The notes: generated by a model from the letters alone, not told the origin. DNA of 64,000 bases from Methanohalophilus sp. RSK (GCF_003722075.1 NZ_RDSK01000014.1:62001-126000), one strand, 5' to 3'; positions 27,929 to 37,964 are shown, numbered from the stretch's first letter. Made by a program: numbers and translations.

Positions 27929-28951
27929 TCAGAATGTTGTCTCCACTCTTCTTACAACTCCTCTGAGCAGTCTGGCAAGAATATCCGACCCCGTCATTAT
28001 TCTTTTTTCATCATCTCCCCAATAGATTATGACATCCAGATCAATTACTTCCCCTTTATCCTGGTCAGGATACAGCCGGAGTTTCGGGATAACCTCTTCA
28101 AGTCTGGTTTTTGGTGACGTGACAATAACAGGTCTGTGGCAATAGTCTTCGGGATAGATGGTGTTACCGTAGGCTAGATCTCTGAAAAGATCATCACTGT
28201 TAAGGGTTCGTATGGGTTCCCCTTCCAGATTGGTGATAATAATCCATTTTCTGCCCGCTTCACTGACTTTCTTAAGAAACGGATCTTCAAGGGTCTGTTT
28301 AACTTCCGGAAAAACCGGTTTCCTGTTTTTTGTAGGAAGTGCAATTATACTCTTTGGGTCGATTGGGTTACCTTCCTTTGTTATTTTGGTATCATCCAGA
28401 GTCAAGAAATTAAGAGCCCCCTGTCCTTCCACACTTCCGATATCGGACCTTTCCGACTGTATATGCCTCTGGAGAACTTTTTTCAACGAGCGTTCCCTGA
28501 AAAATGTTAGCTCCTCTTTCCCAAGCCACCAGTCAAGCATTATTGCCGAAGATTTTGCAACCGGGAACAGGAGCAACTGATATACTCTGACAATTGGTAC
28601 AAGGGATGCGCCGGCTTTCAGGGCTTTCCTTGTAAAATATGCCTGAGGCATAATTTCCCCAAAACATGTAGTAATTACTGTAGAGAAAAGGAAGGCAGCC
28701 ATTCCGCCCATTAGAGAATTTGTTAACAGGGCTATAAGGACATTTGCAGCTACATTCCCCCACAGTAAAGTTGTTAAAAGATAGTTCGAATCGTGCCTGA
28801 TGTCCAGCACTTTTCTTGCATCCAAATTGCCTGATTCGGCTTCAGTTTCCAGACCCATTCTGCTCAGTCCGAAAAGTCCAATTGTAAGGCCGGAAAACAT
28901 TGCCGATTGACTGACAAAAAATAAAAGTAGAATCCAGGTTATGATTTCCAT
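27929..28951 (-). CDS. DUF21 (CNNM) domain membrane protein
   Basis: A 340-residue membrane protein. The first 150 residues hold the DUF21 domain with four hydrophobic segments and typical features: SAMFSGLTIGLFGLSR, LLTTLLWGNVAANVL, and FGEIMPQAYFTRKAL. The second half is a cytoplasmic region related in position to CBS pairs, but the CBS motifs are weak. Relatives include CNNM/CorC magnesium transporters and proteins called hemolysins. Ion transport is likely, the ion unknown. It is a single gene with its own upstream region. Confidence 0.85.
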   Translation of the reverse strand: MEIITWILLLFFVSQSAMFSGLTIGLFGLSRMGLETEAESGNLDARKVLDIRHDSNYLLTTLLWGNVAANVLIALLTNSLMGGMAAFLFSTVITTCFGEIMPQAYFTRKALKAGASLVPIVRVYQLLLFPVAKSSAIMLDWWLGKEELTFFRERSLKKVLQRHIQSERSDIGSVEGQGALNFLTLDDTKITKEGNPIDPKSIIALPTKNRKPVFPEVKQTLEDPFLKKVSEAGRKWIIITNLEGEPIRTLNSDDLFRDLAYGNTIYPEDYCHRPVIVTSPKTRLEEVIPKLRLYPDQDKGEVIDLDVIIYWGDDEKRIMTGSDILARLLRGVVRRVETTF

Positions 28952-29094
28952 ATTTTGCTTCCACTATAGTTGTGCGCCAATATATTTATACCTACTTAAA
29001 ACTTTGACTGTTGGAAGATTATACTTATTGCTACCAATTTGTATTATCGAAGTTTTTGGTGTTATTTTCCTGTCAGCACAAATGCCATTAATTA

Positions 29095-29523
29095 TTATAG
29101 AAGAGAGGTTGTTTCAATTTTAATGGGGATATGTTTGCCTGACTGGTAATCTTTGCTATATAGCCTTATATTTACTTTTGTTTGCGGGTTTGGTATTTTT
29201 ACTTCATGGGTATCTGTGATATTATCATCCAGGGTTACCTTGAATATAACCTTGCCTTTAGATCTCGGCAGTTTAAGCTACCAAGACCTTTCCTTTGAGA
29301 TATCCGTTTTACCTTCTAATTTGTATGTTTCCTTTATTATAGATATATTATTTGAGTCAAAAACTTCGATTACTGCAATGTGCTTCATCTCATCTTGATT
29401 ATGAACTGTGAATAAAAATTGGGATACGCCTGTATATATAAAAGGGATTAGGACAAAGAATGATATTAACAGAAAAACTGCTGCAAATCCTGTGGCAACA
29501 ATTAATTTTTTAGATTTTCTCAG
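29095..29523 (-). CDS. Membrane-anchored small protein with in-frame UAG (pyrrolysine candidate or pseudogene)
   Basis: Reading from a CTG at 29521-29523, which has GGAGG six bases upstream, gives a 142-codon frame ending in TAA with one UAG at codon 82 (29278-29280, minus strand). Residues 1-6 are basic, about 7-35 form a membrane helix (LIVATGFAAVFLLISFFVLI), and the rest is an extracytoplasmic beta-rich domain (HIAVIEVFDSNNISIIK before UAG, GKVIFKVTLDDNITD after it). Both sides look equally protein-like. The codon before UAG is Trp, and a TGG-to-TAG change would also explain the stop. The lack of ATG, GTG or TTG at the proper place is a second oddity. I do not know the family. Confidence 0.55.
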
Positions 29524-29802
29524 GTAATCCCTCCATTAGAAACAAGTGTTTCATCTTTTATTATAATTAATATATTCAAAATTTATATTTGTTCAGATAT
29601 CATTTATTTTATATATTAATTATACCTGGTTTTTCATCTAAATGTTTATTTTTTGTTTATTGGTTGGGTTAATATACTATTGACATTTTTGATTTGAGAA
29701 TTATATTATAACTTCTATTGGTTATAAGGGTAAAAGTCATAATAGTTTTCAATGTAATATTCATGTGTCTATACGAAATAGGCTTTTGAGTGAGGGTAGA
29801 AT

Positions 29803-30006
29803 ATGACCGAGAAAACAGCATTAGACTGGATAGCAATTGCTCTTGTAGTAATTGGAGGTTTGAATTGGGGATTGTTTGGTATATCACAGGACTATAACCT
29901 GGTAGAACTTATCTTTGGATATAGTGCAATCGCACGGGTAGTCTACATTCTTGTAGGACTGGCAGCCCTGTATATGATATACTTTGCAAGCAAAGACCAC
30001 CAATAA
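29803..30006 (+). CDS. DUF378 family membrane protein
   Basis: A 67-residue protein with two membrane helices (about 8-30 and 40-60) separated by a short loop. The sequence LDWIAIALVVIGGLNWGLFG is the signature of DUF378, whose function is unknown. The ATG has GAGGGTAGAAT upstream. A strong terminator hairpin overlaps the stop codon, so this is a compact single-gene transcript. Confidence 0.9.
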   Translation: MTEKTALDWIAIALVVIGGLNWGLFGISQDYNLVELIFGYSAIARVVYILVGLAALYMIYFASKDHQ

Positions 30007-30026
30007 TTTGGTGGCCTTATTTTTTA
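29997..30026 (+). terminator. Terminator hairpin after the DUF378 gene
   Basis: CCACCAA (29997-30003) pairs with TTGGTGG (30008-30014) around a 4-nt loop and is followed by a T-rich run (30017-30025). It includes the stop codon of the upstream gene and abuts the stop of the convergent beta-propeller gene. Confidence 0.65.
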
Positions 30027-31225
30027 TGCATGATGAAAAGTGCAGACAGCATAATTATGCTTTCCAAAAGCCCGAATGAAGGCGATTTTTCCGGCATCTT
30101 TGTACTATCTGGAAGGCTTTTATCACCCAGTTCTATCACTGAAATGGAATGTCTCTTTTTTTTTGTGGATGTATACGCAATTTTATTTCCTTCCGGTGAC
30201 CACTGTTGCATAAACCCTTTCCCGATTTGCAGTTTTTCATTTCCTTTGTGGTCAGTTATCCACATTCCATATTCTCCGATATCTCCATAATTAAATACAA
30301 TTTTATCTGCATCAGGCGACCATGCAGGAAATGAATATGCCTTGAAGTATCCCGAATCGTTGGTTATTTTTCTTTGATTGCTACCATCAGTGTTCATAAC
30401 CCACAGGCTTGTAGTGTGATTATTATTCGTTTTAACATATGCAATTTCATCCCCCTCCGGTGACCAGGCAATGTCATATGCTTTTCCTTCGAAAATCCGG
30501 GATTTTTCTGAACCGTCACTTTCCATAATCCAGATGCCTTCAGTTTCCGGATTATTCGAAACGTAAGCAATGAGGTCCCCTTCGGGTTGCCATTGTGGTT
30601 CAAGATAGGGGCCATTGCTATCAGTGAGTCTAATATTTTCGCTACCATCGGAATTAATTATCCATATATCTGAGTCCTTGCAGATATTTGAGTTATTTAA
30701 CATTCTTTGTTTTGTCCCATCTTCTTTTTCTACCATACCCCATATATCACCGTTTTCAGAAGCTGCAGATACATAAACAATTTTAGAGCCGTCAGGATTC
30801 CAGTCGGCTTCCCAACCCCTCAAGCCCAGCAGGTAGTTTTCCAGAAAGGCTCCTTCAGTTAGTTTCTTTTTGCCAGAACCGTCTGGATGCATCGTCCATA
30901 ATTCATGATTTCCTGTCAGATTTGATATATAGAGTAACAAATTTCCTTCAGGAGACCAAGGGTCAAAGAAAAAACCACCGCTTTCATTTCCAGAAGTTAA
31001 TTTTTCTTTATCCATTCCACCTTCTCTTGATAAGCAGGCACTTAGATTTTCCAGTGAATTACCTGTGCTTGAAGAATAGGCGATATATGTTCCGTCGGGT
31101 GACCAGTACGGAGCAAAAGTGTGTGTGGAATTTTCAATTGCAAATGTATTCTCGTCTGCACTAGAGGGGGTTACAATAAAAAATAATACCAGACAGAAAA
31201 AACAAAGAATTATTTTTAAATTCAT
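30017..31225 (-). CDS. Secreted TolB-like beta-propeller protein
   Basis: A 402-residue exported protein. The signal peptide (MNLKIILCFFCLVLFFIV, about 1-24) is followed by at least six PD40-type repeats of the form WSPDGxxIAY (WSPDGTYIAY, WNPDGSKIVY, WQPEGDLIAY, WSPEGDEIAY, WSPDADKIVF, WSPEGNKIAY), forming a propeller. The C-terminus (SPSFGLLESIIMLSALFIMHKK-like) resembles an archaeosortase sorting tail with PSF in place of PGF. I start at the ATG of 31225, where GGATG lies eight bases upstream; the ATG two codons earlier overlaps the previous stop as ATGA. It is coupled to the Cys-rich gene upstream. Confidence 0.8.
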   Translation of the reverse strand: MNLKIILCFFCLVLFFIVTPSSADENTFAIENSTHTFAPYWSPDGTYIAYSSSTGNSLENLSACLSREGGMDKEKLTSGNESGGFFFDPWSPEGNLLLYISNLTGNHELWTMHPDGSGKKKLTEGAFLENYLLGLRGWEADWNPDGSKIVYVSAASENGDIWGMVEKEDGTKQRMLNNSNICKDSDIWIINSDGSENIRLTDSNGPYLEPQWQPEGDLIAYVSNNPETEGIWIMESDGSEKSRIFEGKAYDIAWSPEGDEIAYVKTNNNHTTSLWVMNTDGSNQRKITNDSGYFKAYSFPAWSPDADKIVFNYGDIGEYGMWITDHKGNEKLQIGKGFMQQWSPEGNKIAYTSTKKKRHSISVIELGDKSLPDSTKMPEKSPSFGLLESIIMLSALFIMHKK

Positions 31226-31227
31226 TT

Positions 31228-31632
31228 TCATACATCCAATACACAGTAACAAAATGTACTGCCCGATCCCAGCACAATCCCAGATATAGGGGCTACGCAC
31301 CAAACATCATAATTCAGCTTGATTTTATATGTATCTGAGTTGGAAGGTACATCAAAATTGATTGTACGTGATTTGGAGCATCCATCATATTCATACTCAT
31401 CCCCAAGCATATTAATGGGTTCTATAAGTTTGACTGTTACTTTTGCCTCATTACAATTTACTGGAGTAGGATTTGAAGGATCATCATAATATATTCCTGC
31501 ACAGCCATATGCACTCCATGTTGCTTCGATGTAACGGCTTCCGTCTTCTCTTTCATATAATGATGCTGTTACTTCCAAATCTGCATTTGTACTGTTAGAA
31601 CCAGACGTACATGTAGTTATTTTTGTTGTCAT
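31228..31632 (-). CDS. Cys-rich hypothetical protein
   Basis: A 134-residue protein that I do not recognise. It has no signal peptide or membrane helix, is probably all-beta (VTASLYEREDGSRYIEATWS), and contains seven cysteines spread over the chain (CTSG, GCAG, NCNE, GCSK, WCV, FCYC). Its stop codon overlaps the start region of the propeller gene, so the two are translated together. A leaderless cytoplasmic product beside an exported one is odd; a missed leader or an unusual export route is possible. Confidence 0.6.
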   Translation of the reverse strand: MTTKITTCTSGSNSTNADLEVTASLYEREDGSRYIEATWSAYGCAGIYYDDPSNPTPVNCNEAKVTVKLIEPINMLGDEYEYDGCSKSRTINFDVPSNSDTYKIKLNYDVWCVAPISGIVLGSGSTFCYCVLDV

Positions 31633-31826
31633 TCATGAAACTCCTTTGTCTTATGTGGGTATAACTTACTAAGTGCACACTATATAAATTAATTGGGCAT
31701 ATATTTTATTTTACTTCAAGGTTGCCACATTGATTCACAATGTCTGATAGCAAACCTTTAATCCTCCCAGACAATATTCTCTTCCCCAAACCAACCTAAA
31801 ACAATCCTTTTAATTTTTCAGTACCC

Positions 31827-34655
31827 ATGTCTCTCAAAAATATAATGATAAAAGGTGCCAAAGAGCACAACTTAAAGAATATTGATGTAGTGTTGCCCAG
31901 GGATAAATTAATCGTGATCACGGGTTTAAGTGGCTCGGGCAAGTCATCTCTTGCGTTTGATACGATCTATGCTGAAGGCCAGCGTCGCTATGTTGAATCC
32001 CTTTCATCATATGCCCGGCAATTCCTGGGCCAGATGGAAAAACCCGATGTGGAATACATTGAAGGTCTCTCTCCTGCTATTTCCATCGAACAGAAAACCA
32101 CCAGTAAGAACCCTCGCTCTACTGTGGGCACAGTTACCGAGATATACGATTACCTGAGATTGCTGTTTGCTCGGATAGGGGTTCGCCACTGCCCGGATTG
32201 TGGGCGTGCCATCGAACCCCAGAGTGTTGACCAGATTGTGGACAACATAATGAAGTTCCCTGCAAAAAGCAAACTTCATATCCTGGCGCCTGTTGTTCGG
32301 GAGCGTAAAGGTGAATACAGGAAGCTGCTTTCTGATATCCGGTCTGATGGTTATTCCCGTGCACGTGTGGATGGGGAGATAATCCGGCTCGATGAAGCTG
32401 ATTCCCTGGAACTGGGGCGCTACAATAAACATAACATTGAAATTGTGGTAGACAGGCTTTCCATCAAAGAAGGAATAGAAGAACGTCTTTCTGATTCTGT
32501 GGAGCAGGCCCTTGCCAGGAGTGGCGGGACTGTTATAGCTGATGTTGTCGATGGCGATGAATTCGTATTCAGCGAAAAACTTGCCTGTCCACACTGTGGA
32601 ACCGGATTTGAAGAACTGGAACCTGCCATGTTTTCCTTTAACAGCCCCCAGGGAGCATGTGATGTCTGTCATGGCCTGGGTACTTCCATGGAATTCGATC
32701 CGGACCTGATAATTCCTGGCAGATCCCTGTCTCTCAATGAAGGAGCAGTTGAACCTTGGGGTACGAGAAAAGATGGCTACTACATGCAGTCTCTCCAGTC
32801 CCTTGCTGATCATTTCGGATTTTCTATGGATGCACCGTTTGAAGATCTGGAGCCACAGTACCAGAATATGATTCTCTATGGCACGGCCACCAAAGTCCCG
32901 ATGGTCCATACCGGTAAAGGTGGAGGTATCTGGAAACGTAACAGTAGGTTTAAAGGTGTTATTGCTGCCATTTCCAAGATATACAATCGTACAGATTCAG
33001 AAAATACCAAGGACCGGCTCAAACGGTATATAAGCACCAAACCATGTCCGGCATGTGAAGGTGAAAGACTCAAGCCAGCCAGTCTGTCTGTTTTCATAGA
33101 AAAGTTCAACATAATCCAGACAACTCATATGCCTATTGAGGATTGTCTCCACTTCTTCGAGAAACTGGAACTTCATTTGGACCAGCGGGAATTTTCCATA
33201 GCCCGCCTGATATTGAAGGAAATTAAATCCAGGCTGGGCTTTTTGGTTGATGTGGGTCTTGATTATCTAACTTTGAGTCGTTCAGCATCCACTCTTTCCG
33301 GAGGGGAGGCCCAGCGTATCCGTCTTGCCACCCAGATAGGCTCCAGTTTGATGGGTGTACTGTACATTCTGGATGAACCGAGTATTGGTTTGCATCAGCG
33401 GGATAATCTCAGGCTTATCAACACTCTCAAACACTTACGTGATATCGGTAACACTGTGATTGTTGTGGAGCATGATGAAGAAACAATAATGAGTGCCGAT
33501 CATGTCGTGGATATGGGTCCAGGTGCCGGTATTCATGGGGGTGACCTGGTAGCGGAGGGTACCCCTGTGGAAATTATGCAAAATCCGGATTCTCTCACGG
33601 GGAAATACCTTGAGAGGAAACTGGAAATCCCGGTACCATTGGAAAGGCGTACTCCTGAGGGTTTCATTAAACTGATTGGTGCTGCTGAAAACAATCTCAA
33701 GGAAATTGACGTGGAATTCCCTCTCTCAGTAATGATATGCGTAACCGGGGTTTCAGGGTCAGGTAAAAGTACACTTATCAATGAAACCCTGAATAAGGTG
33801 TTAGCCCGCAAACTCAATCGTGCCAGGGAGAGAACCGGAAAATATTCCGGTATAGAAGGTCTTGAAAATGTTGACAAGGTAATTACAATAGACCAGTCTC
33901 CGATTGGCAGGACTCCCAGATCCAATCCGGCTACCTATACCAATCTCTTCACACCCATACGTGAATTATTTGCCCAGACAAAACTTTCCAAATCCCGTGG
34001 CTATAGACCGGGACGTTTCAGTTTCAATGTACGTGGAGGCCGTTGTGAGACATGTGGCGGGGAGGGAATAATCACTATTGAAATGCACTTTTTGCCCGAT
34101 GTTTATGTGCCCTGTGAAGTCTGTCATGGTAAACGGTATAACAGGGAAACCCTTGAGGTCACTTACAAAGATAAAAGCATAGCCGATGTACTGGATATGA
34201 CAGTGGAAGAGGCTCTTGGTTTTTTTGAGAATGTGCCAAAAATAAAACGTAAGTTACAGACACTTTTTGATGTTGGTCTGGGCTACATCAAACTCGGCCA
34301 GTCTTCAACCACGCTTTCTGGGGGAGAAGCCCAGCGCGTCAAACTTGCTACTGAACTGAGTAAACGCTCTACCGGTAAAACTGTCTATATTCTTGATGAA
34401 CCAACTACTGGATTGCATTTTGATGATGTCAGGAAGTTACTTGAAGTGCTCCAGCGCCTCGTTGAGGGGGGAAATACAGTAATTGTCATAGAGCACAATC
34501 TGGATGTTATCAAGGTTGCAGATTGGATTATTGATCTTGGTCCTGAAGGTGGAGAAGGTGGAGGACGTGTCATTGCAGAAGGGGTCCCCGAAAATGTGGC
34601 AAAGGTCGAAGGTTCCTATACCGGTGAATTTTTGAAAAATATTCTCTCCCGATAA
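31827..34655 (+). CDS. uvrA: UvrA, excinuclease ABC subunit A
   Basis: DNA damage recognition ATPase of bacterial-type nucleotide excision repair, present in many mesophilic archaea by transfer. The 942-residue product has Walker A motifs [12 protein letters not shown] (about residue 31) and [12 protein letters not shown] (about 640), two ABC signatures [10 protein letters not shown], and zinc modules [12 protein letters not shown]...CDVCHGLG and CETCGGEG...[10 protein letters not shown]. All are intact. uvrB and uvrC are not in the window. No clear ribosome site precedes the ATG, suggesting a short leader. Confidence 0.98.
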   Translation: MSLKNIMIKGAKEHNLKNIDVVLPRDKLIVITGLSGSGKSSLAFDTIYAEGQRRYVESLSSYARQFLGQMEKPDVEYIEGLSPAISIEQKTTSKNPRSTVGTVTEIYDYLRLLFARIGVRHCPDCGRAIEPQSVDQIVDNIMKFPAKSKLHILAPVVRERKGEYRKLLSDIRSDGYSRARVDGEIIRLDEADSLELGRYNKHNIEIVVDRLSIKEGIEERLSDSVEQALARSGGTVIADVVDGDEFVFSEKLACPHCGTGFEELEPAMFSFNSPQGACDVCHGLGTSMEFDPDLIIPGRSLSLNEGAVEPWGTRKDGYYMQSLQSLADHFGFSMDAPFEDLEPQYQNMILYGTATKVPMVHTGKGGGIWKRNSRFKGVIAAISKIYNRTDSENTKDRLKRYISTKPCPACEGERLKPASLSVFIEKFNIIQTTHMPIEDCLHFFEKLELHLDQREFSIARLILKEIKSRLGFLVDVGLDYLTLSRSASTLSGGEAQRIRLATQIGSSLMGVLYILDEPSIGLHQRDNLRLINTLKHLRDIGNTVIVVEHDEETIMSADHVVDMGPGAGIHGGDLVAEGTPVEIMQNPDSLTGKYLERKLEIPVPLERRTPEGFIKLIGAAENNLKEIDVEFPLSVMICVTGVSGSGKSTLINETLNKVLARKLNRARERTGKYSGIEGLENVDKVITIDQSPIGRTPRSNPATYTNLFTPIRELFAQTKLSKSRGYRPGRFSFNVRGGRCETCGGEGIITIEMHFLPDVYVPCEVCHGKRYNRETLEVTYKDKSIADVLDMTVEEALGFFENVPKIKRKLQTLFDVGLGYIKLGQSSTTLSGGEAQRVKLATELSKRSTGKTVYILDEPTTGLHFDDVRKLLEVLQRLVEGGNTVIVIEHNLDVIKVADWIIDLGPEGGEGGGRVIAEGVPENVAKVEGSYTGEFLKNILSR

Positions 34656-34736
34656 TTCGGCCACAAGGTTTATTTTCTTTCAGGAAAAAATTTACATAAC
34701 CAAAATACTGGTTACCGGTTTTCCGGGGGTGTATGT

Positions 34737-34922
34737 ATGGTAAGAAAAATCCGTTGCAAGAATATCAAGAATGACCTCGAATATCTTGGGGACATTATGT
34801 CGCATCAGGAATGCAGGGAGCCCACTCCTGATGTGGCCAGGTTCAAGACCCAGGTAGAATATAAGAAGACATTATGCAAAATACTAAGGGATGAAAAAGA
34901 GAAGGAAGAGCTTGATCGCTGA
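34737..34922 (+). CDS. Small basic hypothetical protein
   Basis: A 61-residue charged protein starting at ATG 34737, with GGGGGTG about 5 nt upstream. It contains three cysteines (RCKN, QECRE, LCKI) and a helical Lys/Glu-rich C-terminus (KTLCKILRDEKEKEELDR). No membrane segment. The clear ribosome site and tight fit between uvrA and the fmdE-like gene make it probable. I do not recognise a family. Confidence 0.55.
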   Translation: MVRKIRCKNIKNDLEYLGDIMSHQECREPTPDVARFKTQVEYKKTLCKILRDEKEKEELDR

Positions 34923-34927
34923 TTCCT

Positions 34928-35515
34928 TCAGATATCATATTTTTCAAAACAGGGAAGGCAGTAATAGTTCCCGTTCATAACTCTTGCCCGGCTTTCCATC
35001 ATTCCTTCGCCACATTCGTGGCAGATGAGGGTCTGGAAAATAACTGCCTTTTCAGGCGGCTTTATTTCGATTTCCTCAATTTTGAACAGCTCTTCAAGAG
35101 GCATGTTCAGGACATCGTGGGATTTTTCTTCATGTTTTTCCTTAAACCGTTTCTTTTCCTCTTCTGTAGCACTGCCTTCCCTTATTTTTGGAAACAGGTT
35201 CTGATGTTCTTCATCATTTTTCATCCCATCAGGTTTCAACACAAGCCTGAGGGCTTTATCGTCTCCCCGATTGAAGAAAGTGTATACATGTTTGCCGAAA
35301 TCACGGTATATCAGATTACCTTTACCGAAGGTGCATCCATTGACCACCTGTATGGCATCCACAGAGCATGACTTGTTTTCAACTATGCACACGAGCTCTT
35401 CATCTTCTGCCCTTATATTTTTGAAATGTTCTTCAGCTGCTTTTGCAGCCCTGAATCCCAGGGATAATCCGGGACAAAGATGGCCGTGGAACTTTATTGC
35501 GTCTTCAATTTCCAT
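34928..35515 (-). CDS. FmdE-like protein with C-terminal zinc ribbon
   Basis: A 195-residue protein of the FmdE family, named for a protein co-purifying with formylmethanofuran dehydrogenase. The FmdE core (about 1-140) has KFHGHLCPGLSLGFRAA, with the conserved His and Cys, and VNGCTFGKGN. The C-terminus has a treble-clef or zinc-ribbon pair CHECGEGMM...YYCLPCF. A metal-binding role is likely but its function is not proven. I chose the ATG at 35515 with GAGGG before it; the ATG at 35527 overlaps the purB stop as ATGA and is also possible. Operon with purB. Confidence 0.85.
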   Translation of the reverse strand: MEIEDAIKFHGHLCPGLSLGFRAAKAAEEHFKNIRAEDEELVCIVENKSCSVDAIQVVNGCTFGKGNLIYRDFGKHVYTFFNRGDDKALRLVLKPDGMKNDEEHQNLFPKIREGSATEEEKKRFKEKHEEKSHDVLNMPLEELFKIEEIEIKPPEKAVIFQTLICHECGEGMMESRARVMNGNYYCLPCFEKYDI

Positions 35516-35523
35516 TAAATCCC

Positions 35524-36867
35524 TCATAGGTATTGTTTTCTTAATTTTTCAACTGTAATTTCAACTTGCTTAACTGCGGTACCGGTATATCGGTAAGGAT
35601 CAACAAGTTTTTCGACATCCTCTTCATTAAGATAGCCGGATACTTCTTTATTTGCGAGTAAAGTTTCACGCAGGTGTTTTCCGCTTTCGTGGGCCTGCAT
35701 GGCAGCTGTACGTACTATCTCATGGGCTTCCTGCCTGCCGACACCTCTTTTTGCAAGTTCTATCATGACCGCTTCGCCCATATTGAGTCCTTTGAGCAAT
35801 TCGAGGTTACGCTTTATGTTTTCCGGGTAGAAGCGCAGGTTATCGGTCACACGGATACCGAGTTTCAGGATGTGATCGGTCAGTACACATGTTTCCGGGA
35901 AAACAACCCTTTCACAGGAAGAGTTTGTAAGGTCCCTCTCATCCCATAATGTGTTATTCATAAGTTCAGGTTCAATCATGGAACGTACAATTCTTGCAAG
36001 CCCGCAGATCTGTTCGGATTTGATGGGGTTGCGTTTATGGGGCATTGTAGAGGAGCCTACCTGTTTTTTGCCGAAACTTTCCTCTACTTCGGCAAGTTCA
36101 CTTCTCTGCAGTGTTCGCAATTCAACGCCAATCTTATCCAGTGTTGTTACGACATTTGCCATCCACATGACAAATTCCGCATGACGGTCCCTCTGGATAA
36201 TCTGGTTGGAAACATCCACACCTGTGATCCCAAGATATTCCATCGCTTTTTTCTGGATTTTAATACCCTTCTCGCCAAAAGCAGCCTGGGTACCTACAGC
36301 TCCGGTCATCTGGCCGACCTCTACCCTGGGCTTGAGCTGTTCGAGTCTCTCGATATGCCTGCCAATCTCGGATGCCCAGATTGCAAAACGCAGGCCGTAG
36401 GTTGTTGGCACACCGATCTGTCCGTGGGTTCTGCCTGCACATACAGTTTCTTTGTGTTCCTCAGCCTGATGCAGGAGTACTTCCAGTAATTGTCTGATTT
36501 TTGGTTCCATTACTTCAATGGCGTCTTTCATCTGGAGGCCTGTAGCCGTATCCAGCATATCGTTTGATGTTGCACCGAAATGTACCCATTTACTTGCCTC
36601 CTCTTCACATTTTTCGGAGATAGCAAGCACAACTGCCATCATGTCATGATGGATCTCATCTTCGATTTCCTTGACCCTTTTGAGTTCCACATTTTCAATG
36701 CTTTGTTCTATTATCCTGGCAGCATCTTCAGGGATTAATCCTACATCAGCTTCTGCTTTTGCAAGGGCTGCTTCTGCTTTCATGATGCATGCCAGGCGGT
36801 TTTCCTCACTCCAGACATGTTTCATTTCCTCGGTTCCGTATCGGTATTCTATGGGATGGATGGCCAT
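35524..36867 (-). CDS. purB: Adenylosuccinate lyase
   Basis: Cleaves SAICAR and adenylosuccinate with release of fumarate in purine synthesis. The 447-residue product is helical with the three conserved lyase regions: HFGATSNDMLDTA (region 1), GRTHGQIGVPTTYG (region 2, catalytic His), and the signature GSSTMPHKRNPIKSE (region 3, flexible catalytic loop). The C-terminal domain is complete. The stop overlaps the following fmdE-like gene. Confidence 0.97.
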   Translation of the reverse strand: MAIHPIEYRYGTEEMKHVWSEENRLACIMKAEAALAKAEADVGLIPEDAARIIEQSIENVELKRVKEIEDEIHHDMMAVVLAISEKCEEEASKWVHFGATSNDMLDTATGLQMKDAIEVMEPKIRQLLEVLLHQAEEHKETVCAGRTHGQIGVPTTYGLRFAIWASEIGRHIERLEQLKPRVEVGQMTGAVGTQAAFGEKGIKIQKKAMEYLGITGVDVSNQIIQRDRHAEFVMWMANVVTTLDKIGVELRTLQRSELAEVEESFGKKQVGSSTMPHKRNPIKSEQICGLARIVRSMIEPELMNNTLWDERDLTNSSCERVVFPETCVLTDHILKLGIRVTDNLRFYPENIKRNLELLKGLNMGEAVMIELAKRGVGRQEAHEIVRTAAMQAHESGKHLRETLLANKEVSGYLNEEDVEKLVDPYRYTGTAVKQVEITVEKLRKQYL

Positions 36868-37057
36868 TGATATTCTCCTTTTGTGAATTGGATCAGTGCG
36901 TTAATTACAATGGCATACAGATTGTTTTTAATTATAATTATGTTTGGGTTTGTAACATTACTTCTTTGATATTGATCTGAAGTTTAAAGGGCTGAATTTA
37001 TGGTCTGCATTTCTAAGTTTCTATTTTGATATCGGCTATATTTACGGAAACCCTAAC

Positions 37058-37106
37058 TTTTATATAGTTCACAACGTTAATTAGGAGTACCTAAAAATTA
37101 CAGGAG
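37058..37106 (+). promoter_or_regulatory. Iron permease promoter with DtxR-like palindrome
   Basis: TATA-like TTTTATATA at 37058-37066 is followed by the inverted repeat TTAGG-AGTA-CCTAA (37081-37094), centred about 25 bp downstream of the TATA centre, that is, over the expected transcription start. AGGAG (37102-37106) is the ribosome site for the ATG at 37114. TTAGG/CCTAA arms are the core of DtxR/IdeR-type iron boxes, and the downstream gene is an iron permease, so iron repression is the natural reading. Confidence 0.55.
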
Positions 37107-37113
37107 AACAAAC

Positions 37114-37929
37114 ATGTTGGAAAGCTTTATGATTACATTCAGGGAAGGCCTGGAAGCCCTTTTGATTGTGGGAGTTATTCTGGGTTACCTGGTACAAACA
37201 AACAGAGTTTATGTGAATAAGTATGTATATGCCGGTGTGGGTCTTGGTATTCTTGGCAGTTTGCTGGCGGCAGTGACCCTCAACATTCTTGCAATTGAAT
37301 TTGAAGGCAGGAATGAGGCACTTTTTGAAGGAGTAGTGATGTTGCTTGCAGCTCTTGTGCTCACGTCAATGATCATATGGATGCTCAAAGAAAGCAGCAA
37401 TATATCCGCAAATATACGCAAGAATGTAGATTCCAAAACGGAATATGGCTTGATGGGTCTGGCTTTTGTTTCTGTATTCAGAGAAGGTATTGAAACGGTA
37501 CTCTTTATGGGTGCTGCGGCAATGAACACAGAAACAAGTACCGTTCTTTACGGCGGTTTGCTGGGACTGGCCGCTTCTGTGGTCATAGCGTATCTGGTAT
37601 TCAAATCCTCATATCACCTGGATCTGGGTATGTTTTTCAATCTTACCAGTGTTTTCCTGATACTCTTTGCTGCAGGACTCACTGCCCATGGTATACATGA
37701 ACTTCAGGAAGCGGCTCTCATTCCGGTATTCAATGAACATCTGTGGGACATTAACCACATATTGAGCGAAGATGGTATTGCAGGATCATTGCTGAAGTCC
37801 TTGTTCGGGTACAATGGGAACCCTTCATTGCTGGAAGTAGTTTCATACATTGGTTACTATGTAGCACTTGGTATTGGCATAAAAGGTTTGAATTCAAAGA
37901 GTAAAACCGGTACGGTGCAGACTACATAA
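37114..37929 (+). CDS. FTR1 family iron permease
   Basis: Membrane iron permease of 271 residues with seven predicted helices. The two REGLE-type iron-binding motifs are present: REGLE at residues 10-14 (helix 1) and REGIE at 123-127 (helix 4). They are the hallmark of the FTR1/EfeU family. No partner oxidase (EfeO/EfeB or multicopper oxidase) lies nearby, and an anaerobe could take up ferrous iron directly. A DtxR-like palindrome overlaps its promoter. Confidence 0.92.
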   Translation: MLESFMITFREGLEALLIVGVILGYLVQTNRVYVNKYVYAGVGLGILGSLLAAVTLNILAIEFEGRNEALFEGVVMLLAALVLTSMIIWMLKESSNISANIRKNVDSKTEYGLMGLAFVSVFREGIETVLFMGAAAMNTETSTVLYGGLLGLAASVVIAYLVFKSSYHLDLGMFFNLTSVFLILFAAGLTAHGIHELQEAALIPVFNEHLWDINHILSEDGIAGSLLKSLFGYNGNPSLLEVVSYIGYYVALGIGIKGLNSKSKTGTVQTT

Positions 37930-37964
37930 TACTGTAAACATATATTCCGTCTGGAATATATTTT

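Noticed and set aside
32007-32909. 300-codon frame antisense to uvrA
   Set aside because: Overlaps a fully conserved uvrA domain, lacks a ribosome site and matches no family.
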